A DNA stretch of 64,000 bases, taken from Pseudomonas fluorescens. Lineage in GTDB: Bacteria; Pseudomonadota; Gammaproteobacteria; Pseudomonadales; Pseudomonadaceae. The notes beneath the pieces were generated by a model. That model was not told the DNA's origin, ran no database searches, and saw only the letters and a program-made list of their open reading frames with translations. Positions 7,706 to 15,477 of this stretch are shown piece by piece (the stretch's first letter is position 1; each line of letters starts with the position of its first letter). A program made the position numbers and the translations under genes. The DNA lies in NCBI RefSeq assembly GCF_001307155.1, contig NZ_CP012830.1:5764501-5828500 (forward strand), in the 5' to 3' direction.

Positions 7706-9189
7706 CGGGCGTATCCCATTTTGATAGAAGTGGCCGGCTTCCTGGCGCTCTTCGCTACAGCGAAGTACCGGAAACCGTCGGAACCGTGAGAGGTCCAGTC
7801 ATGAAGCGGCCTGTCTTTCCAGCAGCCGCGCTTGTCGTCCCATTCCTTGCGGTAGTTCTCGATGCAGTTGATGCCCTGTTCGCACTTCGACTCATCAAAC
7901 ACGCACAGCGGAAGTATTTCCCGGACCTGCTCAATACCGTCGTTGATGCCGATCTTCGGTACCACCTGGAACGTCATGCAGTACTTCTGCCCGTCGATCT
8001 CGTAACCCTCGCTGGCCAGCTCGCGGCGGGTCTTTGCATCGCTACCAAACTCACGGTTATCGATGTCGTGCGGCCCCCAGTGCTCGGAATAGGTGTAACC
8101 CTTGTCCTTGAGCACCTTCATGTAATGCCGCAGGCCTTCGCCTGAGTTTTCGTAGTAGTCGATAACGTGGTACTCGGTACCGATCTGGCGCACGAACCAA
8201 ATGGCCGTGGAGTCGCCGACACCGATGTCCCAGAACGTCATCACCGGCTGGTGGCTGTTGTCCGGGATCGCGCCAATGCGCTGCTGCGCATAAAGCTTGG
8301 TGAGCTGCTGGGCGTAATAGGCGCCCTCTACCGACTGCTGGAAGGCCTCGACTGGTATCGACGGGTATTCCCGCTTCATGTCGTCGCCGAGTGTCTTTTC
8401 CTTGGCCGCGTACCAGGCGCGCTGACCGTCGTTCGTGACGATCCCGTGCTTGGCGTGCAGCTCGTTGAAGTAATCGGTCAGGCGCTGCGGGATGACCACG
8501 TCAGTCGGATCAAGCCAGTACGCCTTGTTCTTCCACCAGGAGAAGAAGAAAAACTTCCAGTCCAGCAGACCGAGAGGCACGCCGGCCAGTTGCTGACGCT
8601 CCGCACTCTGCGAGTAATCAAAGAAGTAACCGGCTCGGCCTTCCGCCGTTGATTCAATCGTGACGAAACAGTCGGTGGCGACAGCCTCGAAGGCGCCGGT
8701 GACGATCTCGCGGGCCTTATGTGGAAACTTGGCGCAGATCTTCCCGAACTCGGACACATGCAAGTAGCGCAGTGTACCGCCCCGGAAAGACGTGGAGACG
8801 TAGACAGAACCGCCCTTGCTGAACACCAGCTCGCCGGCGGAATCGTTGCTCGCCGGATTGGCGGCGCGGATCTCGGCAGGCAGGTTGTCATAGGCGTACT
8901 TCACCTTCTCGCGGAACAGGCGCTTAGCATCGTTCAGGGTGTGAGCTATCAGCGCGCACTTGGCCGACTCAAACAGCGCTGCGTCCAGCTGGATGATGCA
9001 GCACTCGGTGGTGAAGCCAAGCTGTCGAGCCTTTAGGATGATGTTGCGGGTGTGCATCCCGTCGAAGTATTCGATCTGCTCGTCCGTCATCCGGAAGCGG
9101 ACCTTCTTGCCCTGCTTATCGGTGATGAAATAGAGATTGTTGAGTCGGAAGCGCTTATCCCTGAGCAGCTTCATGTGCTCGGGCTTCAT
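7702..9189 (-). CDS. terL: Terminase large subunit
   Basis: The 495-residue protein has the two domains of TerL. The ATPase domain carries 'IILKARQLGFTT' (Walker A variant, about residues 50-61) and 'YLHVSEFGKI' (Walker B with the catalytic Glu). The nuclease domain begins at 'MTFWDIGVGDSTAIWFVRQ' (about residue 322) with a first acidic residue of the RNase-H-like site. It packages DNA with TerS. One base separates it from the small subunit gene. No intein or frameshift is seen. Confidence 0.9.
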   Translation of the reverse strand: MKPEHMKLLRDKRFRLNNLYFITDKQGKKVRFRMTDEQIEYFDGMHTRNIILKARQLGFTTECCIIQLDAALFESAKCALIAHTLNDAKRLFREKVKYAYDNLPAEIRAANPASNDSAGELVFSKGGSVYVSTSFRGGTLRYLHVSEFGKICAKFPHKAREIVTGAFEAVATDCFVTIESTAEGRAGYFFDYSQSAERQQLAGVPLGLLDWKFFFFSWWKNKAYWLDPTDVVIPQRLTDYFNELHAKHGIVTNDGQRAWYAAKEKTLGDDMKREYPSIPVEAFQQSVEGAYYAQQLTKLYAQQRIGAIPDNSHQPVMTFWDIGVGDSTAIWFVRQIGTEYHVIDYYENSGEGLRHYMKVLKDKGYTYSEHWGPHDIDNREFGSDAKTRRELASEGYEIDGQKYCMTFQVVPKIGINDGIEQVREILPLCVFDESKCEQGINCIENYRKEWDDKRGCWKDRPLHDWTSHGSDGFRYFAVAKSARKPATSIKMGYAR

Positions 9190-9190
9190 G

Positions 9191-9715
9191 TCAGGCTTCC
9201 TTAGATAATTCGTCCATCAGTGCAGCCAGGTCGTCGACTGTCTTGTCACCTGTCTCTGTATCGAGGTTGTAGGCCTGTCGCTCGCCTTTGATGACCTTGA
9301 GTTGAGCGTCGACGCCGGCATTCAAGGATCGGGCGAAGTCGCCAATGTTTTCCTTGTTCACGTCCATATCGGATAGCGCGTCGCAAAGCTTGTTCGCAAT
9401 GCCACGCCACTGAGCCAGATCGGCTCGATGAGCCAACACCACTGAAGCGGCCTCATCGGATGCCTCATCGATAATTTGTTCGTCTTCACGCACTTCGCGC
9501 TGCGTGACGGCAGTGCGTGAAGCTGTGCGTGAAAGCTTGCCGTTGGTAGCTGCTCGCACCTGATCAGTCAGGTCTCTCTGCCATCCGTGCTTCTTGGCTC
9601 TACTGCGAATCGTACCTTCGCTAGAGCTGTACTTGTCGGCGATGCCACGCAGTGAAAGCAATCCAGCCCGGTAGGCGCGTTCGATTGCCTCCCAGTCGGG
9701 TTGCTTAATTGTCAT
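9191..9715 (-). CDS. terS: Terminase small subunit
   Basis: The 174-residue protein begins with a helix-turn-helix ('WEAIERAYRAGLLSLRGIADKYSSSEGTIRSRAKKHGW', residues 8-45), typical of TerS DNA-recognition domains. It continues with a helical oligomerisation segment and an acidic C-terminus ('DDLAALMDELSKEA') that usually contacts TerL. It is the first gene of the packaging block. The neighbouring genes at 9789-10253 run in the opposite direction, so it probably relies on late transcription coming through from the holin region. Confidence 0.8.
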   Translation of the reverse strand: MTIKQPDWEAIERAYRAGLLSLRGIADKYSSSEGTIRSRAKKHGWQRDLTDQVRAATNGKLSRTASRTAVTQREVREDEQIIDEASDEAASVVLAHRADLAQWRGIANKLCDALSDMDVNKENIGDFARSLNAGVDAQLKVIKGERQAYNLDTETGDKTVDDLAALMDELSKEA

Positions 9716-9788
9716 AGGAACTCTCAGATGCTTGAAATGGTGGAGGGTTGCCGGTATTGGTGAAGGTCAACTTACAAGGAAGACGGTT

Positions 9789-9992
9789 ATGACCAAGAGA
9801 TACAGCGTTGTGCATCGCCCGCGCGTTGAATTAATTGCACTAGAGCTCGGCAAGCCACAGCCCGGAATCCCGATCGACCAGTTTTGTTTCCAAATCGAGG
9901 ACTCCCTTGCGGACGGTGACTACATAGGAGGCCCTTACGCAACTGAGGCAGAAGCTAAGGCTGCGTGCGACCAACTGAACGAGGACGAATAA
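9789..9992 (+). CDS. Small phage protein of unknown function
   Basis: A 67-residue protein, MTKRYSVVHRPRVELIAL at the N-terminus. I place the start at the ATG at 9789 because AAGGAAG lies seven bases upstream; an upstream in-frame start at 9732 has no such site. Its C-terminus 'YIGGPYATEAEAKAACDQLN' recalls small phage proteins that hold a query-like 'T.AEA...A..LN' helix, but I cannot name a family. It runs opposite to the late operon, coupled to the next gene, so it looks like inserted cargo. Confidence 0.55.
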   Translation: MTKRYSVVHRPRVELIALELGKPQPGIPIDQFCFQIEDSLADGDYIGGPYATEAEAKAACDQLNEDE

Positions 9993-10253
9993 ATGCTTAA
10001 CCTCACAGATAGCAACAGAGCATTTCTGAATGAGATATGCGCACTCTCCACCGACTTAAAAGGTAGAGAGATTTTCGTGGGGCTCACCCGCGAAGAGTCA
10101 GAGAGATATCTCCTGCTCAGCGATCCACTGAGAAGTTCGCCCCTGGAAGAAAAGGACGAGTACATCGCGCTGGACGAAAAGTACAACCTTGCTCGGATGC
10201 AGGTTATTGGTGCTGAGCACCTCCTGCACACTGAAAATCCCCCCCTGCACTGA
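9993..10253 (+). CDS. Small phage protein of unknown function
   Basis: An 86-residue, Glu- and Leu-rich, mostly helical protein (MLNLTDSNRAFLNEICAL). Its ATG follows the previous gene's TAA directly, with a GAGG ribosome site inside that gene, so the two are one translationally coupled unit. No family recognised. It ends facing the minus-strand gene at 10276; no clear terminator is seen between them. Confidence 0.55.
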   Translation: MLNLTDSNRAFLNEICALSTDLKGREIFVGLTREESERYLLLSDPLRSSPLEEKDEYIALDEKYNLARMQVIGAEHLLHTENPPLH

Positions 10254-10275
10254 GACGCTGTATTGGGCGGTCGAC

Positions 10276-10530
10276 TCAAGTCTCGCCGCCCTCAAGCAGC
10301 ACATCAATCAGCTTCTGCTCACCCAGCCGAAACAGAGCAAGCGACTGCATGTCATTGGCCATCGGGCCAAACCCGAACACATCGATACCGCCACGCTCAG
10401 ACCGCAGACCAATCACACCGACCGAGCAGGCTTCTCGCCTACCTGACTCAAGGTCATCAGCGATCTTGCGCAGCGAGCGAACAGCGTCTCGCCAGCCCTC
10501 ACGCTTGAACTCCAGAACCTTGACGGTCAT
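10276..10530 (-). CDS. Small conserved phage protein of unknown function
   Basis: An 84-residue protein, MTVKVLEFKREGWRDAVRSL, with 'ACSVGVIGLRSERGGIDVFGFG' in the middle. Similar small proteins appear near lysis genes in Pseudomonas phages, but no function is known to me. The start codon overlaps an ATGA of the alternative reading frame of the gene upstream (see 10499-10723), which suggests the two were once tightly coupled. Confidence 0.55.
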   Translation of the reverse strand: MTVKVLEFKREGWRDAVRSLRKIADDLESGRREACSVGVIGLRSERGGIDVFGFGPMANDMQSLALFRLGEQKLIDVLLEGGET

Positions 10531-10723
10531 GCGCCCTCCACTGGAACCACGGTGATGTCACCCCATACAGGGTGGAAGCCGATACGCTCACCAACGCGAC
10601 AGCGATGCCGGCCTTGATGTCCGAGTAAGCAACCCACCTGGTGCGCACACCGTCGATGAAGACCAGGCGCGGACCTCGGCCATCACCAGCCCAGTGGACA
10701 TGCTCCCCTGATTGATCGCTCAT
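10499..10723 (-). pseudogene. Small phage protein, probably frameshifted
   Basis: The first 40 or so codons (MSDQSGEHVHWAGDGRGPRL) look like a normal small phage protein. After 'IKAGIAV' the annotated frame becomes atypical and runs 32 bases into the next gene. One base off, the sequence reads RVGERIGFHPVWGDITVVP and stops at a TGA that forms a neat ATGA with the start of the gene at 10530. I infer a one-base indel near 10590-10600. A true alternative C-terminus is possible but less likely. Confidence 0.45.
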
Positions 10724-10738
10724 GCTCTTCTCCAGTGT

Positions 10739-10774
10739 CGCGACACAATTTGATAATTCGCGAAACGTGTCGCG
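10739..10774. repeat. 36-bp interrupted palindrome, copy A
   Basis: This interrupted palindrome has CGCGACAC at both ends and an AT-rich centre. It is 32/36 identical to the copy at 17973-18008 (comparing opposite strands) and shares both arms with the copy at 30592-30628. It lies two bases after the stop of the holin-like gene at 10777. On the minus strand, in the frame of that gene, it reads ATRFANYQIVSR, similar to the peptide encoded by copy B. Confidence 0.75.
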
Positions 10775-10776
10775 GC

Positions 10777-11037
10777 CTACCCTGCCACCTCAAACACATG
10801 CCCGCGCCGAGCCCAGGCATAAGCCACCACACCCGCATGGATCATCACAGTGAACGGGCTCACGTAATGCCCCTGGATCGCCGCGGCGAAATCACCGAAT
10901 GCACCAATGGCTACCAAATAGAACGAGATGCTGAGCATCGGTTGCTCGATCGGGCGTACACGGCGCAAGTAGTCAATCGAGGCAATCACTACCAGCACAC
11001 ACAGAAAGGCATCTACTCCTCCCAAGATAGGATTCAT
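10777..11037 (-). CDS. Small membrane protein, holin-like
   Basis: The 86-residue protein has three likely membrane helices (about residues 5-22, 33-55 and 60-78) and begins MNPILGGVDAFLCVLVVIAS. Proteins of this type, paired with a second small membrane protein, stand in the lysis position of Pseudomonas phages. It starts two bases after the stop of the neighbour at 11040. No endolysin gene is next to the pair, so holin identity rests on topology and place. Confidence 0.6.
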   Translation of the reverse strand: MNPILGGVDAFLCVLVVIASIDYLRRVRPIEQPMLSISFYLVAIGAFGDFAAAIQGHYVSPFTVMIHAGVVAYAWARRGHVFEVAG

Positions 11038-11039
11038 GA

Positions 11040-11351
11040 TCAGGCGCTCCCGGTTGCGCCGAAACGTCCCGCCAACGCCTTGAGGCCGGGGATGATGTTC
11101 ATCGCCAGCAGGCCAATCAGGAAAGCGACACCATTCTGAGTGTCACTATCTGGTGGAAGCCCGAACTGGTGAACAGCCAGGGGCGTGGTGAAAATCGCGG
11201 ACAGGAAGCCGGTGGCCACCGCCCAGAATGCCTGTTTACGCGTCAGTCCCTGCAATAGGGTCAACGATACGCAAGCGCCCGCGAAACCAGCCACAGCTAC
11301 GCCGTACTTCGCAACAAGCGCAGCCGCAGCTGTAGATGCTGGTTCAGCCAT
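11040..11351 (-). CDS. Putative holin
   Basis: The 103-residue protein begins MAEPASTAAAALVAKYGVAV and has about three hydrophobic segments (residues 12-33, 40-60, 72-92) with a short charged C-terminus. Size, topology and place between the replication/NinG block and the terminases fit a phage holin. A terminator lies just before its start codon. The endolysin is presumably with the tail genes beyond the left edge, since none is seen here. Confidence 0.6.
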   Translation of the reverse strand: MAEPASTAAAALVAKYGVAVAGFAGACVSLTLLQGLTRKQAFWAVATGFLSAIFTTPLAVHQFGLPPDSDTQNGVAFLIGLLAMNIIPGLKALAGRFGATGSA

Positions 11352-11369
11352 TTGATACTCCAGAAAATG

Positions 11370-11393
11370 AAAAAGCCCCGCAGATGGCGAGGC
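11370..11393 (-). terminator. Terminator just upstream of the holin gene
   Basis: A 7-bp stem with one G-U pair (11375-11381 with 11387-11393) is followed by a T-run on the minus strand. It ends about 20 bases before the holin start codon. Transcription arriving from the early right operon would stop here unless antiterminated, so it could gate the late genes. Confidence 0.65.
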
Positions 11394-11528
11394 AAGGGAA
11401 CAAAACAGATAGATCAGTAGAAAATTCAGATAACCCTTAGATCTTTAGCTCTGAGCATGTGAGGACAATTAGCTCAACTCCCAGAGCGACAAGGCTCCCG
11501 AGCCCCTCCCCCAGCCAAAGAGAAGACT

Positions 11529-11711
11529 ATGCTAGAGATCACCCGGTATGTCGGCAAAGCCATACGCATTGATGACGAAATTCAAATCAAGGTGTTTGAA
11601 ATTGATCGCAACAAGGTGATTCTAGGACTCGAGGCCCCAAAACACGTCAGGATCCGTCGAGCAGAGCTCGATCTGCAGACTACGGACAAGAAGAGTAATA
11701 ACCCCAAGTGA
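11529..11711 (+). CDS. CsrA/RsmA-family RNA-binding regulator carried by the prophage
   Basis: The 60-residue protein MLEITRYVGKAIRIDDEIQI aligns end to end with CsrA/RsmA (usual length 60-65). It keeps Arg6 in the first strand and 'APK.V.I.R' with the Arg equivalent to R44, both needed for binding GGA motifs in RNA. It differs at the usual Arg7 (Tyr here) and at the residue after R44 (Ala for Glu). CsrA dimers bind mRNA leaders and block or enable translation; in Pseudomonas they control secretion, biofilm and secondary metabolism. It has its own ribosome site (AGAGAAG) and runs opposite to the late genes, so it is cargo likely expressed from the lysogen. Confidence 0.85.
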   Translation: MLEITRYVGKAIRIDDEIQIKVFEIDRNKVILGLEAPKHVRIRRAELDLQTTDKKSNNPK

Positions 11712-11808
11712 GTAAGGTGGCTCTCCATACACTCGACTCCGTGACATGCATGAGAACTTGGCCTTCAGCCATGTAGAATTCTCTCGTCAATAATCCAAGG
11801 ACAAGGGC

Positions 11809-12198
11809 ATGAACAAAAAAATTGTGGCTGGACTCTTCGCATCCTTCGGCGTGATCACCAGCCCACACGCAGACTCTTTCACAAGTGCCGACATCTGCAA
11901 GGCGGCAATTTCAGTAGAAATGGGCCGACCAACCAAAACGATGAAAACCAAACATTCCGAGCCAAACCCGGAGATTTCCTATCGACGTCCAGACGGAGAC
12001 TCATTCCGATATCGGTGCCAGGTGACTGAAGATCGCGTGATCTGGTCGGCCTTCATGAACGATACAAGCGAATGGGGCCGCTGGCGAAACCGTTACTCAG
12101 AGGGTGACGCGTCTACGACTTACTCTGTGTCTAATGGACTTTTAACGATAAGTAATGATCAGTCGGGCGACCAGACCTTCAAGAAAAAAGATTTCTGA
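11809..12198 (+). CDS. Small secreted protein of unknown function
   Basis: The 129-residue protein has a signal peptide (MNKKIVAGLFASFGVITSPHA, cleavage near residue 22). The mature part has two Cys, aromatic residues and the block 'SYRRPDGDSFRYRC', which suggests a small periplasmic beta domain with a disulfide. A strong AAGGACAAGGG ribosome site precedes it. It follows the CsrA-like gene on the same strand and looks like a lysogenic cargo gene. No family recognised. Confidence 0.6.
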   Translation: MNKKIVAGLFASFGVITSPHADSFTSADICKAAISVEMGRPTKTMKTKHSEPNPEISYRRPDGDSFRYRCQVTEDRVIWSAFMNDTSEWGRWRNRYSEGDASTTYSVSNGLLTISNDQSGDQTFKKKDF

Positions 12199-12422
12199 GG
12201 TCCTGAGTGGGGGCGCAGTTTTCCCCATTGTCCGCCAAAGACCTTCACGACGCCGGCGCCCTTCTGTGCCAGTCTCGTCGATCCATATCGCACCACCTTG
12301 GAAGCACAAGCCAGGTCAAGATGCGCGGGGTGCCGGTTTTGATTCCGTACGTCGCACCATCCGGCTATCGACGTCCAGGCCTTCCCGAGGGCTGTCCTGG
12401 CTACAGGTAAATTCGAGGTAAT
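12199..12422. other. Intergenic stretch, no supported gene
   Basis: About 220 bases between the secreted protein gene and the terminator at 12423. Short open frames exist on both strands, but none has a convincing ribosome site or a protein-like composition. It may be the remnant of a cargo gene. Confidence 0.4.
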
Positions 12423-12445
12423 AAAAACCCGCCGAGTGGCGGGTT
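12423..12445 (-). terminator. Terminator after the 12471-12926 gene
   Basis: An 8-bp perfect stem (AACCCGCC/GGCGGGTT, loop GAGT) is followed by TTTTTATT on the minus strand, 26 bases past the stop of the gene at 12471. The stem is almost the same as the terminator at 293-318. Confidence 0.85.
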
Positions 12446-12470
12446 TGCGGAGGCAAAGTAGCACCAAAGG

Positions 12471-12926
12471 CTACGCAGATCTGATCTTGCTGATTGCCTG
12501 GCTGAAAAGAGCTTCGTAGAGAGTTTCGAAGGTAGGCCCCTTAAAGGCCTCTGGAAACCCATCGACCTTCGCGAAGTACATATCGCCTGCCGACCACATG
12601 GTTAACTTAAAGGCCTTGCTTGGCTCTACGCACTGCGTGGCTTCACTCCCATACGCAAGCCTCAAGCCGAAGGTGACACTCCGCTCGCTCCGAGGCAGCT
12701 TATCCACGCTACAGCGATCAAATTGCCCACGATCGTTGATGACTCCCGCGGTTACGACGGTTATTTCAGACCCGTCAACGGTGACCGTCTGATCGGGCGA
12801 GACACCGAGATAATGCGCGAGATTGCAACGGATGTTATCGACCATGCCATGCAGATTGGCCCAATAGGTCTGATCGGCTGCCTTCTCACTTTGGTACTTT
12901 TCCTGTAACTGCGCGAACCTTGTCAT
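12471..12926 (-). CDS. Phage accessory protein of unknown function
   Basis: The 151-residue soluble protein (MTRFAQLQEKYQSEKAADQT) has a helical N-terminus and a beta-rich centre with 'VTVDGSEITVVTAGVIND' and two Cys. It is bounded upstream by the terminator at 12981-13006 and downstream by the one at 12423-12445, so it is a separate transcription unit: another moron-like arrangement. No family recognised. Confidence 0.55.
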   Translation of the reverse strand: MTRFAQLQEKYQSEKAADQTYWANLHGMVDNIRCNLAHYLGVSPDQTVTVDGSEITVVTAGVINDRGQFDRCSVDKLPRSERSVTFGLRLAYGSEATQCVEPSKAFKLTMWSAGDMYFAKVDGFPEAFKGPTFETLYEALFSQAISKIRSA

Positions 12927-12980
12927 CTGCGTCCCTCTTATGAATTGACGCCATCAGAGTGCCACATCAGACAAAAACGA

Positions 12981-13006
12981 AAAAGCCCGACTCAATGGCC
13001 GGGCTT
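12981..13006 (-). terminator. Terminator at the end of the NinG/early right operon
   Basis: A 7-bp stem (12983-12989 with 13000-13006, AAGCCCG/CGGGCTT) is followed on the minus strand by TTTTTCGTTTTT. It lies about 75 bases after the stop of the gene at 13082 and separates the early right genes from the cargo and lysis genes. This is the position at which a lambda Q-like protein would act. Confidence 0.8.
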
Positions 13007-13081
13007 CTTTATTCGTGTGCGTGTTGCGTGAATTGCGCACTATGGGAAAAGTACACGCAACTCCCCGTCATGTCAATATGT

Positions 13082-13759
13082 TTATGCCGCATCTTCTTCT
13101 TTTTCCGCGTGAATAACCTGCCACACCGGATGTTGTGCCTGAATATCCACTTCCCTGATGACTTCTTTCAGGGATTCCCACAAGTCCAGCCAGTCACGCG
13201 TCCAGTTCTTCGGATCAATAGTCACACCGAAGAAGGTCTTCATCTCGGCGGCGACCCGGGCCGGACCCCATTCAACAGCCCCGACCACTTCCCCCTTGTA
13301 CGATTGCAGGGCCAGGGAGACCAGGTACTGCGCCTTCACGCGCTTGGCCGATGTCAGGTCTGGCAGCCTGGCCTTGGCGGTGATCAGCAGCACCGCGTTC
13401 ATGACGTGGCGCATGGTCATTGCTGGGTGATAGAGATAGTGTCCGAACTGCTGCACCTGAAACGGTAGCGTGTCGATGGCGCGCAACACCTTGCCGATGG
13501 TGGCCAGGTGCGCGGCACGAGCGGTAGACCGGCCAATCGGCGTGCGGCGCGTCTCGCTGATACTGATCTTCTGCCGAACGATCCGGATGCGTTCCTCCTT
13601 GTCCTCGCCCAGTGCGGCAAACACGGCCTCGTGACGGCGCATACGGTTACCGGCCTTTACTGGTGCCGATTCCGCTTTCTCGATTGCCACAGCGCTGATT
13701 GACGCGTTCGATTCGTGCTGCGACTCAGTCCACACCTGTCTTGCATTGATCAGCTTCAT
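13082..13759 (-). CDS. Phage protein after NinG, possible late regulator
   Basis: The 225-residue protein has a basic, helical middle ('GNRMRRHEAVFAALGEDKEERIRIVRQKI') and a helical C-terminus with 'PKNWTRDWLDLWESLKEVI'. It is the last gene of the early right operon, overlapping ninG by 4 bases, directly before the terminator at 12981-13006. In lambda-like phages this slot holds antiterminator Q. I see no Q motif, so the role is inferred from position only. Confidence 0.4.
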   Translation of the reverse strand: MKLINARQVWTESQHESNASISAVAIEKAESAPVKAGNRMRRHEAVFAALGEDKEERIRIVRQKISISETRRTPIGRSTARAAHLATIGKVLRAIDTLPFQVQQFGHYLYHPAMTMRHVMNAVLLITAKARLPDLTSAKRVKAQYLVSLALQSYKGEVVGAVEWGPARVAAEMKTFFGVTIDPKNWTRDWLDLWESLKEVIREVDIQAQHPVWQVIHAEKEEDAA

Positions 13760-14376
13760 GCTGCTGCCCTCTTCAATTCTTTGATCATTGCCCGGTAATC
13801 GGCCTTGATGGTTTTCAGTTCTTCAATGGTGTAACGCTGGGGCACATGAGGCCCTTCAAGCCAATTCATCTTGTCGGCGCCGATGCGCTTAACCAGCTCA
13901 ATGCGGTAGTTCACGATGTCGCCGGACTTGTGGTTATTGCACGGTGCGCACTGCTTGTGGACGTTCAGCGGCTCGAAGCGCAGCTCCGGGTTCGCTCCCA
14001 CGGTGCGGTAGTGTCCGGCGTGGTACTGACCTTCGTGGTGGCGGCCGCAGCTCACACACGGCAATGCGGCGTCACGCAGGCGGATCCACTCGTTGAACAC
14101 GACCTGTGTTTCGCGCAGATGGTCGGCCCGGCTCTTCAGCTTCTCCTTGCGGACCTTGATGTCCTTGCGCTCGATGTCGGCCAGCGCCTTGCGTGCGCGG
14201 ACCTGATTGGCCGGCGCGTGAGCGATAGCGCAAGCGATCTCCCCGCACACTGCTTGGAAGTTGCGTACCGGAGTGAACATGGCTTCGCACACTTTGCAGC
14301 GCTTCTTGCGGCGTTCGCGTGCGTTGATTCCGCCGGAGGTAAATGGCGCTGTTCGCTTCAGCTCTGTGCGCTTCAT
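13756..14376 (-). CDS. ninG: NinG/Rap recombination protein
   Basis: The 206-residue protein begins MKRTELKRTAPFTSGG and carries a zinc-finger-like N-terminus ('KKRCKVCEAMFTPVRNFQAVC', Cys pairs at about 28-31 and 44) and 'LPCVSCGRHHEGQYHAGHYRTVGA' plus 'NVHKQCAPCNNHKSG' in the C-terminal half. These Cys/His blocks are the hallmark of NinG (lambda Rap), a nuclease that resolves recombination intermediates. It overlaps both neighbours by 4 bases (ATGA). Confidence 0.9.
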   Translation of the reverse strand: MKRTELKRTAPFTSGGINARERRKKRCKVCEAMFTPVRNFQAVCGEIACAIAHAPANQVRARKALADIERKDIKVRKEKLKSRADHLRETQVVFNEWIRLRDAALPCVSCGRHHEGQYHAGHYRTVGANPELRFEPLNVHKQCAPCNNHKSGDIVNYRIELVKRIGADKMNWLEGPHVPQRYTIEELKTIKADYRAMIKELKRAAA

Positions 14377-14960
14377 GCGTAACTCCCCAACTGATCAGCA
14401 GCAGCCAGAGCGTCAGCTTCACTCTCAAAAATCACAGACAGCACCAACCGCCAGCAGGCGTTGAAGACGTCGCGGTAAAGCGGCTCGAAAGCGGTGTCGT
14501 CCATATTCGCCCAACTGATGGACTTGGCCTCTTTGCGGATGCCTTCGGGCGTATGCACCAAGTGGTAATGGCCGGCTTCGATCGTTACCCACTCGCGAAA
14601 CGCCTCACGGCTCTTGTCGACTGCCGGGAAGCGCTCGGCCCGCGCCTGCTCCAGTCCGGTGATGTACGCGGCGACCGCATTCGAAAGCTGCCCCGGCTTA
14701 CCGCTCTGTGCCTCGAAGAACTTGGCCAGCCCCTGAATGCCGCGCATCTCCTGCCGAGGAATGAGGCCACCAACCGGTTCCCAATATTCCCAGGCCAGAT
14801 CGAGCATGGAAAAGAACTTGCCGTGGAATTTGCCGTTGCGCATCCGGGTGAACTTGCCATGAATGACCTGGCCAGCCTTCCACTTCTGGACGGTTTCGCG
14901 ATCAGCTTCGGTGGCCGGCACCAAGCCTTGGGCAGTGCGAATCAGCGCGAGCTCAGCCAT
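14373..14960 (-). CDS. DUF1367 family phage protein
   Basis: The 195-residue protein begins MAELALIRTAQGLVPATEAD and has 'KWKAGQVIHGKFTRMRNGKFHGKFFSMLDLA', the conserved core of DUF1367, a family found beside NinB/NinG in lambdoid phages and thought to relate to recombination or replication. No catalytic residues are established. It is coupled by a 4-base overlap to ninG. Confidence 0.8.
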   Translation of the reverse strand: MAELALIRTAQGLVPATEADRETVQKWKAGQVIHGKFTRMRNGKFHGKFFSMLDLAWEYWEPVGGLIPRQEMRGIQGLAKFFEAQSGKPGQLSNAVAAYITGLEQARAERFPAVDKSREAFREWVTIEAGHYHLVHTPEGIRKEAKSISWANMDDTAFEPLYRDVFNACWRLVLSVIFESEADALAAADQLGSYA

Positions 14961-14970
14961 GACGCGCCCC

Positions 14971-15477
14971 TTAAAGACTTTTCAGAAGGGATTGCAGCTG
15001 CTTGAGCTTGCCGACTGCTTCAGCATTGCCCTCCCGCTCCGCCTCAACGGATAGAGCGACCTCTTCAATGCGCTCAGCCAGTTTCTTCATACGCCGGCCG
15101 ACCTCATCAGAAAGACTGATTACCTCACTGGACAACGAAGCCAATACGTCGAGGGCGCCAGCCTCTGGTTTCTTGATTGCTACTACGGCCTGCTTGGCTG
15201 CCTGGGTCATGACTTGCTCCTTCTTGGGTTTTGGGGTTGCGGCATCACGTTGAAACTTTCCACCTACGGGCTCACGGATAAGCCCGGCGTCTTTGAGTTC
15301 GCCCAAGGCCCGGCGGACTGCATACGGCGATGCGCCGGTCGCCTTGGCTGTCGATGCCGCGCCATGGATTTCGTGATTGCTCCAGCTCGTTTGAATTGGG
15401 ACGTAGCCAAAGACCTTTTGGGCGATCGAAGACTGGCCGGCTAGGATTTGGGCTTGCCGGGATTCATTCATAGCCAT
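14971..15477 (-). CDS. Winged-helix phage protein of unknown function
   Basis: The 168-residue protein has an N-terminal winged-helix-like region ('STAKATGASPYAVRRALGELKDAGLIREPVGGKF', about residues 42-75) and a C-terminal coiled coil rich in Glu and Lys (about 115-165). Its start overlaps the stop of the upstream replication gene (TGATG), with AAGGAGA in front. Position suggests a helper of replication or a regulator. Confidence 0.55.
   Translation of the reverse strand: MAMNESRQAQILAGQSSIAQKVFGYVPIQTSWSNHEIHGAASTAKATGASPYAVRRALGELKDAGLIREPVGGKFQRDAATPKPKKEQVMTQAAKQAVVAIKKPEAGALDVLASLSSEVISLSDEVGRRMKKLAERIEEVALSVEAEREGNAEAVGKLKQLQSLLKSL

Noticed and set aside
10777..13759. Endolysin or spanin gene beside the holins
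   Set aside because: None of the nearby proteins has a muramidase, amidase or transglycosylase motif; lysis enzymes are probably beyond the left edge.
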